From Deltaproteobacteria bacterium (GTDB lineage Bacteria > Myxococcota > Myxococcia > Myxococcales > 40CM-4-68-19), in the NCBI GenBank assembly GCA_005879095.1, contig VBLM01000018.1, positions 1 through 6,279 on the forward strand: a stretch of DNA of 6,279 nt, read 5' to 3'. Made by a program: the position numbers and the translations under genes. Shown here one piece after another: positions 1 through 5,965 of this stretch. The notes under the pieces were generated by a model. It ran no database searches. It was given only the letters and a program-made list of their open reading frames with translations, and was not told the origin of the DNA. Each line of letters begins with the position of its first letter. Positions within the stretch are counted from its first letter, which is position 1.

Positions 1-681
1 AAGGCCTTGCGGGCGGCGGAGAAAAAGCTGCCGCGGCGGGTCCCCTGGTCGTGCCCGCCCTCGCTGGCGCCGCTTTTCCGCGACGAAGGCGTCGGTTCCG
101 AGACGGCCGTCGACGAGAAGGCGCTGGCGGCGCTGTATCTCGACCCGTCGGTGCGCGGCGCGATCGCGCAGTACGCGCGCGGCGACGTCTCGAGTGCGGT
201 GCGGGCACTCTCGGCCGGACGGAAGCCGGGCGCTGCCGAGGCGATCGAGCGGATCAAGGTCGTCGACGGCCGCTTCCGCGAAGGGCAGACGGCGATGCTG
301 GGCGGCGCGCTCGACCGCGCCGATCAGCTGTGGGGCCAGGCGCTCCAGGCCGACGCCGCGCTGATGCCGGCGGGCGCGGAGAGCTTTTTTGGCCGGCAGA
401 TGCGGTCCGCCCTGTCGCGTGCGCACGGAAAGGCCGGCGACGAGCGGTTCCAGCGTATGCAGTACGCCAGCGCGTACGACGAGTGGGTGAAGGGCCTCGC
501 TGTGAACCCGCGCGACCCGCACTTGCTCGACCAGCTCGCCCGTCTCGAGAAAGTGGCTGAAAACATTCTCGGAAGCAGCCCTTCCTGCGATCAACTGGGC
601 ATCGCGGCCCATATCACCCGCGCCGACCCGCCCTCCCCGGCCCACGAAGCCGCCCAAAAGGGCCTCGCACACTGCCGGTAA
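1..681 (+). CDS. C-terminal part of a TPR-like helical repeat protein (5' end outside window)
   Basis: The frame is open from the first base (Lys-Ala precede the first possible start, a TTG at position 7), so this is the 3' end of a longer gene, not a gene starting at 7. About 226 residues are visible. They are Ala/Arg/Leu-rich and helical. Segments such as GALDRADQLWGQALQADA and QYASAYDEWVKGLAVNPRDP have the A-x-x-x-W/Y-x-x-A-L spacing and closing N/D-P of TPR units. In Myxococcota, C-terminal regions like this often follow an FHA or other signalling domain. No such domain is visible here, so any link to signalling is conjecture. No catalytic motif is seen. The extreme C-terminus carries two cysteines about 30 residues apart (SCDQLG and AHCR). 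The TAA stop at 679-681 is one base left of the palindromic element. The reading frame is well supported; the function is not recognised. Confidence 0.7.
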   Translation, partial: KALRAAEKKLPRRVPWSCPPSLAPLFRDEGVGSETAVDEKALAALYLDPSVRGAIAQYARGDVSSAVRALSAGRKPGAAEAIERIKVVDGRFREGQTAMLGGALDRADQLWGQALQADAALMPAGAESFFGRQMRSALSRAHGKAGDERFQRMQYASAYDEWVKGLAVNPRDPHLLDQLARLEKVAENILGSSPSCDQLGIAAHITRADPPSPAHEAAQKGLAHCR

Positions 682-682
682 T

Positions 683-809
683 TAATTCGGGGACACAATA
701 CGTATTTGCCGGTACGTCCGAGGGACCTTCTGGCCGCGCGCCGCGCGCACGTGTGTCCCTCGCGATGGAGGCTCGCGTACCGTAGAATACGTATTGTGTC
801 CCCGAATTA
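683..809. repeat. Palindromic REP/MITE-like element with perfect 24-bp terminal inverted repeats
   Basis: Positions 683-706 and 786-809 are perfect 24-bp inverted repeats beginning TAATTCGGGGACACAA and ending in the 10-bp palindrome AATACGTATT. Nested stems continue inward: 710-716 pairs with 776-782, 719-726 with 755-762, and a GC core 736-740 with 744-748. One strand can therefore fold into a long, interrupted cruciform or hairpin of 127 nt. No coding potential is evident. From memory, GGGGACACAATAC-type ends occur beside IS200-like Y1 (RAYT/TnpA-REP) transposases in Proteobacteria. I therefore infer a non-autonomous element mobilised in trans; no transposase lies in the window. No target duplication is evident, which fits Y1-type movement. 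It separates the stops of the repeat protein (+) and vapC (-) and could also act as a bidirectional transcription barrier, although it lacks a U-tract. Confidence 0.8.
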
Positions 810-1199
810 GTGCAGCTCGATTCGGGCCCGGTGGCCGTGCGCGCGTGCAAGGCGGCGATCGCGGGTGATCAGCGCGGCATCGAGCCCTTCGGCAAGAGCG
901 ACGTACATCGCGTCGTAGGCGGTGATCGAGCGCCGCAGCTCCCAGGCCCGCGGCAGCAGGACGTCATGTGCATGCCGGTGCAGGGGAAGATCGAGCAGGT
1001 CAGCGAGAGCGCGCTCAGCCTGGAGCGGCGCAAGATCGCCCGACTGCGCGTAGCGACGCAGCGCCTGCGTGACCTCGACATCGAGGAGATGGGGCACGTG
1101 GAGCGTCTCGGCCGGATCGAGCAAGCGCGCGGCAATGTCGTCAGCGGCAACGGTACCGAGAAGCAATTCCAGCACCGCTGAAGCGTCCGGAACGATCAT
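807..1199 (-). CDS. vapC: VapC-like PIN-domain ribonuclease toxin
   Basis: The 130-residue product has the length and layout of a single PIN domain. The four acidic residues expected at the Mg2+/Mn2+ site are visible: Asp5 in MIVPDASAV, Glu42 in DVEVTQALRR, Asp96 in TAYDAMYVALAE and Asp114 in LITRDRRLA. VapC toxins are endoribonucleases, usually cutting tRNA or rRNA, and are held inactive by the cognate VapB. The ATG overlaps the antitoxin TGA (ATGA, 1196-1199), so translation is probably coupled; no good Shine-Dalgarno is seen upstream. The TAA stop (807-809) lies inside the right inverted repeat of the palindromic element, so the element defines the C-terminus after Leu-His. All catalytic residues are present and the gene looks intact. 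The RNA target cannot be read from sequence. Confidence 0.92.
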   Translation of the reverse strand: MIVPDASAVLELLLGTVAADDIAARLLDPAETLHVPHLLDVEVTQALRRYAQSGDLAPLQAERALADLLDLPLHRHAHDVLLPRAWELRRSITAYDAMYVALAEGLDAALITRDRRLARAHGHRARIELH

Positions 1200-1426
1200 C
1201 GGCGGTCGCGCTCGCGGCGGATGAGCGCGGCGGGAGCGATGCTCAGCTCGACACGGGCCCGTGAGAGCAGCCGCTCGCGCAGCTCTTCGAGGCTGGGTTG
1301 CTCGGCGAGCCGGCGCGCCTCACGGGCCAGGAGCTCGGAAAGCGTAACGCCTTCTTTCGCCGCGCGGACCTTCAGCTTGCGATGGACCTCCTCGGGAACG
1401 TTGCGGATTTGAATCATCTTGGCCAT
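1196..1426 (-). CDS. vapB: VapB/FitA-like ribbon-helix-helix antitoxin
   Basis: The 76-residue protein starts with a ribbon strand (MIQIRNVP) followed by two helices (EEVHRKLKVRAAKEG and TLSELLAREARRLAEQ). This is the Arc/FitA-type ribbon-helix-helix DNA-binding fold. The C-terminal part (SLEELRERLLSRARVEL...RRERDRR) is the usual toxin-binding arm of this family. It is the first gene of the pair and overlaps vapC by 4 nt, the standard antitoxin-toxin order. The ATG at 1426 is preferred because a promoter placed upstream would start transcription at about that base. A second in-frame ATG at 1417 is possible and would give MIQIRNVP directly. Neither has a Shine-Dalgarno. It is expected to neutralise the toxin and, with it, repress its own promoter through the palindrome at 1432-1449. 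Confidence 0.9.
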   Translation of the reverse strand: MAKMIQIRNVPEEVHRKLKVRAAKEGVTLSELLAREARRLAEQPSLEELRERLLSRARVELSIAPAALIRRERDRR

Positions 1427-1431
1427 GCTTA

Positions 1432-1449
1432 GAACATGGTCGCATGTTC
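1432..1449. promoter_or_regulatory. Probable VapB(C) autoregulatory operator
   Basis: A perfect 7-bp inverted repeat, GAACATG-gtcg-CATGTTC, lies 5 bp upstream of the vapB ATG and covers the predicted -10 box. A further half-site lies one helical turn away: the minus-strand ACATGCG at 1441-1447 recurs at 1452-1458, 11 bp apart. Palindromes of this size at the antitoxin start are the normal targets of ribbon-helix-helix antitoxins, with toxin-antitoxin octamers often bridging two sites. The symmetry is seen directly; the binding is inferred. Confidence 0.7.
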
Positions 1450-1461
1450 ACCGCATGTCAA
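1433..1461 (-). promoter_or_regulatory. vapBC promoter, likely giving a leaderless mRNA
   Basis: On the minus strand a perfect -35 TTGACA (1461-1456) is followed, after 17 bp, by CATGTT (1438-1433) as a weak -10 box (3 of 6 matches). A start 7 nt below the -10 falls on 1426, the A of the vapB ATG. This agrees with the lack of any Shine-Dalgarno. The operator overlaps the -10 box and spacer, so bound VapB would block RNA polymerase. The -35 is convincing. The -10 is weak, and the exact start site is inferred. Confidence 0.6.
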
Positions 1462-1529
1462 CGCACTGCGACCGCGAAGGGACCGGCGCCCCCGAGCACG
1501 AGGCTGATCTTTCCGTCCAGTCGGCCCAT
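1458..1529 (-). pseudogene. 5' remnant of a short-chain dehydrogenase/reductase gene
   Basis: An ATG at 1529-1527 opens a 23-codon frame ending in TGA at 1460-1458. Its peptide begins MGRLDGKISLVLGGAGPF. This closely follows the start of classical SDR enzymes (x-RLxGKxxLVTGGAGxxG): a short polar lead, Lys, a hydrophobic first beta strand, then the glycine-rich NAD(P)-binding turn. The match fails just after the Gly motif, and the TGA is embedded in the TTGACA of the vapB promoter. The remaining 200-plus residues of an SDR are absent from the window. The simplest reading is that the vapBC cassette replaced the rest of a gene once divergent from polA. A chance 23-codon frame is the alternative; the stretch is short, so confidence is moderate. 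Confidence 0.4.
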
Positions 1530-1574
1530 CTGTCGATCTTACGACATCGCGCGGTGTGTTAGAACCCGCGTCCC
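1530..1574 (+). promoter_or_regulatory. polA upstream region with a weak possible promoter
   Basis: Only 45 bp lie between the dehydrogenase remnant and the polA ATG. TTACGA (1539-1544) and TAGAAC (1560-1565) are separated by 15 bp and are weak -35/-10 candidates. If used, the mRNA would start within a few bases of the ATG. There is no Shine-Dalgarno in the dozen bases before it. This is a suggestion only; the real promoter could use a different sigma-factor consensus. Confidence 0.2.
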
Positions 1575-4253
1575 ATGCCTTCGCTGTGGCTCGTCGACGG
1601 CTCGCACGCCATCTTCCGCGCGTATCACGCCCTCCCCCACCTCTCGACCCGCCAGGGCGTGCCGACCAACGCCGTCTATGGCTTCACCACCATGCTGCTG
1701 CGCGCCATCCGCGAGGGCAGCCCGACCCACCTCGCGGTCGCCTTCGACGAAGAAGCCAAGGCCAAGCGGGTCGAAATTTATAGCGAGTATAAAGCGACTC
1801 GCGGCGCGCCCCCCGATGATCTGATGCCGCAGTTCCCGCTCGTCCGGCGGGTGCTCGAAGTCATGCGCGTGCCGGCCATCGGCTTCCCCGGCTACGAGGC
1901 CGACGACGTCATCGCCACGCTGGCGAAACGGGCGCGCGCGGTCGGCTGGGACGTGGTCATCGTCACCGGCGACAAGGACCTGATGCAGCTGGTCGACGGC
2001 AGTCTCAAGAGCTACGACTCGATGTACGAGAAGTGGTACGGCCCGGCGGAAGTCGAGGAAAAGTGGGGCGTCCCGCCGACTTCTCTACCCGACCTGCTCG
2101 CGCTCACCGGCGACAAGATCGACAACATCCCCGGCGTGCCCGGCGTCGGCGAGAAGACCGCGGCGGGCCTCCTCAAAGAGTACGGCTCGCTCGACAAAGT
2201 CCTCGAAAATGCAGCAAGTATAAAAAAGCCAAAACTGCGCGAAAATCTCCTCGCCAGCATCGAAAAGGTCCGCCGCGGCCGCAAGCTGATCGCCCTCTAC
2301 GACGACCTGGCGCTGCCGGTGCAGCTCGAGGACCTCGAGCGCAAGTCGATCGACGAGCCGAAAGCGCGGCAGCTCTTCACCGAGCTGGAATTCGTCCGCC
2401 TGGTGAAGGACCTTCCACGCCCCGCGCCGACGCCGCCCTCGGGCGCGCGGTCGATGGCGACCGATCTCGCCGCCGTCGAAGATCTGGTGAAACGGGCCCA
2501 AAAAGCCGGCCGATTCGGCATCCTGACGTTGACCAGCGAGGACGAGCCGCTGCGCGACGACCTGCTCGGCCTCGCGATTTCACTGCCCGACGAATCGGTC
2601 TACGTCCCGCTCGGCCACCGCTCGTCGAACGTGCTCTTCGCGCCCGCTGGCCTCGACGGCAAGAAAGCCATCGCGCTGCTCGAGCCGCTGCTCGAAGACG
2701 AAGCCTTGAAAAAGAGCGGCCACGATCTCAAGCGCGATCTCATCGCCTGGCGCCGCGTCGGCGTGGACCTCAAAGGGCTCGAGGTCGACGCGCGCCTCGC
2801 CAGCTACCTGCTCGACCCGACCGGCCGCGACCACTCGCTGGCGCAGACTGCGCGCGAGCGCATCTCCTGCGAGCTGCCCGCGCTGAAGGACCTCTGCGAG
2901 CGCTCCGGCAAGGGCAAGAAAGCGACGCCGCTGGCTGAAGTCCCGGTCGACGAGGTCAGCGCCGCCGCCTGCGCGCTCGTCGAGGGCGCCCGCCGCCTCG
3001 CCGACGCGCTCGGCGAGGACATGCGCAATGATCCCGAGCTGTGGAAGCTCTACGACGGGCTCGAGCTGCCGCTCGTCAAAGTGCTGGCGGACGTCGAGCT
3101 GGCGGGAATCAACCTCGACGTCGAGCGGCTGCGCAAGCTCGGCGACGAGGTCGGCAAACAGATCGACGCGCTCTTGCAGGAGATTTTCCAGCTGGCGGGC
3201 GGCGAGTTCCTTCCCGCCTCGACGCAGCAGCTCGGCGACGTGCTCTACAAGCGCCTCGGGCTGCCCGTTCTCAAGCGCGGCAAGACGGGGCCGTCGACCG
3301 ATCAGGAAGTGCTCGAAGAGCTGGCGGAGCAGCACCCGCTGCCGGCGAAAATCCTCGAGCACCGGCAGCTGACCAAGCTCAAGAACACGTATCTCGACGC
3401 ACTGCCCGCGTCGCTCGGCAAGGACGGCCGGCTGCACACGACGTTCGATCAGGCCGTCGCGGCGACCGGCCGGCTGAGCTCGATCAACCCGAATTTACAG
3501 AACATTCCCATCCGCACGCCGATCGGGGCGAAGATCCGCGAGGCCTTCATTCCGCAGCCCGGCTGGCGGCTGCTCAGCGCCGACTATTCGCAGATCGAGC
3601 TGCGCGTGCTGGCGCACATCACGCAGGACCCGGTGCTGCGGGCGAGCTTCGAGTCGGGTGAGGACCTGCACGCGCGCACCGCGGGCGAGACGTTCGGGCT
3701 GCCGCCCTCCGAAGTCACGCGGCAGCAGCGCGACATCGCCAAGATGATCAACTACGGCATCGCGTACGGCCTCTCGGCGTTCGGGCTCGCGCACCGGCTG
3801 GGGCTGGAGACGTCGGAAGCGGCAGCCATCATCGAGCGCTATTTCGGGCGCTACGCGAAAGTGAAGCAGTGGCTCGACGACACCATCGCTTCCGCGCGCT
3901 CGAGCGGCATGGTGAAGACGCTCTTCGGCCGGCGCCGGTACCTGCCCGACATCAACAGCAAGAACCCGACCGCGCGCAACGCCGCCGAGCGGACCGCGGT
4001 CAACACGCCCATCCAGGGCACCGCGGCCGATCTGGTGAAACGCGCGATGCTCAACGTCGACCAGGCGCTCAAAGGGAAGTACCGGGCGCGGATGCTCCTC
4101 CAAGTTCACGACGAGCTCGTCCTCGAAGCTCCGCCGGATGAAGTCTCGACGGTCGGCCCGATTGTCGTGGCGCAGATACGCGGAGCAGCCGATCTCGTCG
4201 TGCCGCTCGAGGTCGAGCTCGGCGAAGGCGCCACCTGGGCCGATGCCCACTGA
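1575..4253 (+). CDS. polA: DNA polymerase I (5' nuclease + polymerase; proofreading site degenerate)
   Basis: The 892-residue enzyme fills gaps and removes RNA primers in lagging-strand synthesis and repair. The 5'-nuclease domain (about 1-290) keeps all the expected metal-binding acids: Asp8, Asp58, Glu108/Asp110/Asp111 (YEADD), Asp133/Asp135 (TGDKD) and Asp180/Asp183 (TGDKID), followed by a helix-hairpin-helix (GVPGVGEKTA). The 3'-5' exonuclease region (about 300-480) is folded-domain length but has lost its site. E. coli Asp355/Glu357 align with Leu317/Leu319, Tyr497/Asp501 with Ala464/Leu468, and only the Asp424 equivalent (Asp405) remains. The polymerase domain has motif A (DYSQIELR, Asp670), motif B (Arg719, Lys723, Tyr727, Tyr731) and motif C (His845-Asp846-Glu847). 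Tyr727 occupies the E. coli Phe762 position. The start at 1575 gives the canonical N-terminus with Asp8; no Shine-Dalgarno is seen. The stop is 4 bp from the convergent neighbour. Confidence 0.98.
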   Translation: MPSLWLVDGSHAIFRAYHALPHLSTRQGVPTNAVYGFTTMLLRAIREGSPTHLAVAFDEEAKAKRVEIYSEYKATRGAPPDDLMPQFPLVRRVLEVMRVPAIGFPGYEADDVIATLAKRARAVGWDVVIVTGDKDLMQLVDGSLKSYDSMYEKWYGPAEVEEKWGVPPTSLPDLLALTGDKIDNIPGVPGVGEKTAAGLLKEYGSLDKVLENAASIKKPKLRENLLASIEKVRRGRKLIALYDDLALPVQLEDLERKSIDEPKARQLFTELEFVRLVKDLPRPAPTPPSGARSMATDLAAVEDLVKRAQKAGRFGILTLTSEDEPLRDDLLGLAISLPDESVYVPLGHRSSNVLFAPAGLDGKKAIALLEPLLEDEALKKSGHDLKRDLIAWRRVGVDLKGLEVDARLASYLLDPTGRDHSLAQTARERISCELPALKDLCERSGKGKKATPLAEVPVDEVSAAACALVEGARRLADALGEDMRNDPELWKLYDGLELPLVKVLADVELAGINLDVERLRKLGDEVGKQIDALLQEIFQLAGGEFLPASTQQLGDVLYKRLGLPVLKRGKTGPSTDQEVLEELAEQHPLPAKILEHRQLTKLKNTYLDALPASLGKDGRLHTTFDQAVAATGRLSSINPNLQNIPIRTPIGAKIREAFIPQPGWRLLSADYSQIELRVLAHITQDPVLRASFESGEDLHARTAGETFGLPPSEVTRQQRDIAKMINYGIAYGLSAFGLAHRLGLETSEAAAIIERYFGRYAKVKQWLDDTIASARSSGMVKTLFGRRRYLPDINSKNPTARNAAERTAVNTPIQGTAADLVKRAMLNVDQALKGKYRARMLLQVHDELVLEAPPDEVSTVGPIVVAQIRGAADLVVPLEVELGEGATWADAH

Positions 4254-4257
4254 ACGC

Positions 4258-5097
4258 CTACTCGAGTGAGATCGCGGCGGTGCCGTGGCCGCTGCCGCCG
4301 ACTTCGGCGCCCGCCACCGCCCTAGCGACGCAGCCGGCGACCTTCTCGTCCCGCAGCGAATCCATGATGACTTGAGGGTCCCGCACGCGCCCGCCCTGCA
4401 CCGAAAACGTAACCAGCAGGCTGCCGGCGCGCTGCGCGGCCGCCGCGCATTTCTCCAGCTCGCGCTGCGCACCGGCGAGCCGGCGCCGGCCGTCATCCGG
4501 ACGCGGCCCTTCGTCGGACTCGACCGTCACTTTCTCGATCTTCACCTCTTTCGGCGTGACTCCCACCGGCTCGCCCTCCGCATCCGCAGCCGCGACCGTC
4601 CCCTGCGCACCCACCAGCTCCCACGACCGCGCCTTGCCCGCCACCCGCCACGCCTCGGCCGCCGCGCTCCCCGCGCAACGCTCGCCGGACGGCTTCCACA
4701 CCACGACGAGCCTCAAAGTGCCGGCCTTCTTCTCCTTGCTCCATGCCGAAACCTGCCCCGGCGTGGCATGAAACGACACGTCGTCGACGCCGTCGAGATC
4801 GAGCGAGAGCGTGTTCTGCACCGCGTGCAGCGGCCGGTCGCCGTCGAGCTCGAGCTGCTTGTCCTGCGCCTGATAGCGGCCGAAGACGAATCCCTTGGAG
4901 GGCACCTCCAGCCGGTACCAGCGGCCGGCGGCCTCCTCGCGCTTCGCCTGCGCGGCCTTGGCCGCGGCCGCGGCCTGCGCCGGATCGAGCTCGGAATCGT
5001 ACGGCTGCTCGCGTAGCGCGGCGCACAGGTCCTTGACCTGCGATTCCTGCGTGAGGGAAACGACGTCGGCGGCGAGCAACAGGGCGATGAGCAGCAT
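4258..5097 (-). CDS. Secreted/periplasmic protein with AgmX/PglI-like C-terminal domain
   Basis: This is a 279-residue protein of unknown function. The N-terminus (MLLIALLLAADVVSLTQ) is a short hydrophobic export signal, atypical in having no Lys or Arg before the core. Residues 37-58 are an Ala/Lys/Glu-rich helix. Residues 60-135 look like a beta-rich domain (WYRLEVPSKGFVFGRY to GTLRLVVVWKPSGERC). A charged linker follows (about 190-212). The last 67 residues (ELEKC...GSLLVTFSVQGGRVRDPQV...SLRDEKVAGCVARAV) have the pattern of the AgmX/PglI-type tail common in myxobacteria: Cys217, a strand pair with G-x-V, then D-x-x-V-x-x-C (Cys256). The two cysteines may pair. An in-frame TAG at 5137-5139, which is the kinase stop, excludes any upstream start, so ATG 5097 is used. 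It follows the lipid kinase by 39 bp on the same strand, probably in one operon. The second domain is not recognised. Confidence 0.75.
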   Translation of the reverse strand: MLLIALLLAADVVSLTQESQVKDLCAALREQPYDSELDPAQAAAAAKAAQAKREEAAGRWYRLEVPSKGFVFGRYQAQDKQLELDGDRPLHAVQNTLSLDLDGVDDVSFHATPGQVSAWSKEKKAGTLRLVVVWKPSGERCAGSAAAEAWRVAGKARSWELVGAQGTVAAADAEGEPVGVTPKEVKIEKVTVESDEGPRPDDGRRRLAGAQRELEKCAAAAQRAGSLLVTFSVQGGRVRDPQVIMDSLRDEKVAGCVARAVAGAEVGGSGHGTAAISLE

Positions 5098-5136
5098 GTC
5101 CGCGAAGGATAAATCCCCTTCCCGCCTCCGACCAAG

Positions 5137-5949
5137 CTAACTGACGAGGTGCAGCGCGCCCGGCAGCACGGTGAACGTCGCCGGCAGCCGGCCGATGCGC
5201 TCGCCGTCCACCTCCACGCCGATCGGCTCGCTCCCCGCCGCTTCCAGCCGCACCGTCCGGGCGGTCCGGGTTTGCGTACCTTTGAGCTTGATGTGGGACC
5301 CGTCGTACATCGAGCCGCTCTTGAGGGCGAAGTCGGCCAGCGTGAAGCCGCGCCAGATGGTGACGTGGAAGAGCCCGTCGGAGAGCTTGGCCTCCGGGGC
5401 CACCATCATCCCGCCGCCGAAGTACCGCCCGTTGGCGATGGCGAAGGTGGTCACCGACGTCTCCTCGAACGGCCCGCCGTCGAGCGAAAACCGGATCGGG
5501 AGGTCGCGCCACCCGACCAGCGCGCGCACCGAGGCGAGCATGAACGTCAGCTTGCCGCCCAGCACCTTCGACGACGCGTTGGCGATGTCGACCACCTTCG
5601 CGCCCACGCCGACCTCGGCGACATTGATGAAATAGCGCGAGGCGGGCCTGCCGTCGTCGTCGGTGAAATCGACCCGGCCGACGTCGATGGCCACCTTCTC
5701 GCCCTTGAGCCGCGCCGCGCTGCGCTGGACGTCGGCGTCGAGGCCGATGGTCCGCCTCAGGTCGCCGCCCGTCCCGCGCGGCAGCACGCCGAGGGCCGCC
5801 CCCGGCTTCAAAGGCTTCGACTCCGCGCCCTGGCGTGGCTCTTCGAAGAATCCGTTGACGACTTCGTTGATGGTGCCGTCACCCCCGACCGCGATGACGA
5901 GATCGTGCCCTTGGCCGAGCGCCTTCCGGGTCAGCTCGGCCGCGTGCAA
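5137..5949 (-). CDS. Diacylglycerol kinase family lipid kinase (YegS/DgkB type), main frame lacking its N-terminus
   Basis: Counting from the TTG at 5949, the frame carries the catalytic core of the DAGK-cat fold. GGDGTINEVVNG (residues 22-33) is the ATP-binding loop. LPRGTGGDLRRT (56-67) is the family's P-x-GT-x-ND-x-x-R motif with Gly replacing Asn. Further on come NGRYFGGGMMVAPEAKLSDG and EVDGE, both typical of YegS/BmrU-like kinases that phosphorylate diacylglycerol, sphingoid or related lipids at the membrane; the substrate cannot be told. The frame stays open above 5949 and reads PHAFTERPLHAAELTRKAL, which matches family sequence. The TTG is therefore probably not the real start. The genuine N-terminus (NPKSAGG strand) is in another frame at 5966-6043. 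If no frameshift correction occurs, the protein lacks its first beta strand and is probably non-functional. It sits between a CCG-domain gene and a secreted protein in a minus-strand operon. Confidence 0.85.
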   Translation of the reverse strand: MHAAELTRKALGQGHDLVIAVGGDGTINEVVNGFFEEPRQGAESKPLKPGAALGVLPRGTGGDLRRTIGLDADVQRSAARLKGEKVAIDVGRVDFTDDDGRPASRYFINVAEVGVGAKVVDIANASSKVLGGKLTFMLASVRALVGWRDLPIRFSLDGGPFEETSVTTFAIANGRYFGGGMMVAPEAKLSDGLFHVTIWRGFTLADFALKSGSMYDGSHIKLKGTQTRTARTVRLEAAGSEPIGVEVDGERIGRLPATFTVLPGALHLVS

Positions 5950-5965
5950 CGGGCGCTCGGTGAAG

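Noticed and set aside
683..809. CRISPR-like or attachment-site interpretation of the repeats.
   Set aside because: There are only two copies, in inverted orientation, with internal stems. This is neither a spaced direct-repeat array nor a direct-repeat att pair, and no integrase or cas gene is present.
2222..2228. A-AAA-AAG heptamer in frame within polA, resembling the dnaX -1 slippery site, with an open -1 frame to 2938.
   Set aside because: No Shine-Dalgarno-like stimulator or clear following stem was seen. A shift at residue about 217 would break the 5' nuclease domain. The open -1 frame is expected in GC-rich coding DNA and gives Arg/Pro-rich junk.
2580..3437. Long minus-strand open frame (285 codons) opposite polA.
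   Set aside because: It is antisense to conserved polymerase sequence, has the biased composition of a high-GC shadow frame and shows no recognisable motif.
4254..4257. Search for a terminator between polA and the convergent gene.
   Set aside because: Only four bases separate the stop codons, and no GC hairpin with a U-tract is visible at either end.
3495..4496. Minus-strand open frame of 333 codons across the polA 3' end.
   Set aside because: It overlaps the conserved PolA motifs A to C and the AgmX-tail gene in another frame; it is Arg-rich without domain features.
5107..5116. Short symmetric GGATAAATCC between the lipid kinase and the secreted-protein gene.
   Set aside because: It has only 4-bp arms around a 2-bp centre and lies in a 39-bp operonic gap; it is too short to call an operator or terminator.
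4493..5512. Minus-strand open frame of 339 codons spanning the kinase and secreted-protein genes.
   Set aside because: It runs across two real genes in a different frame and is Arg/Gly/Ala-rich; it is a shadow frame.
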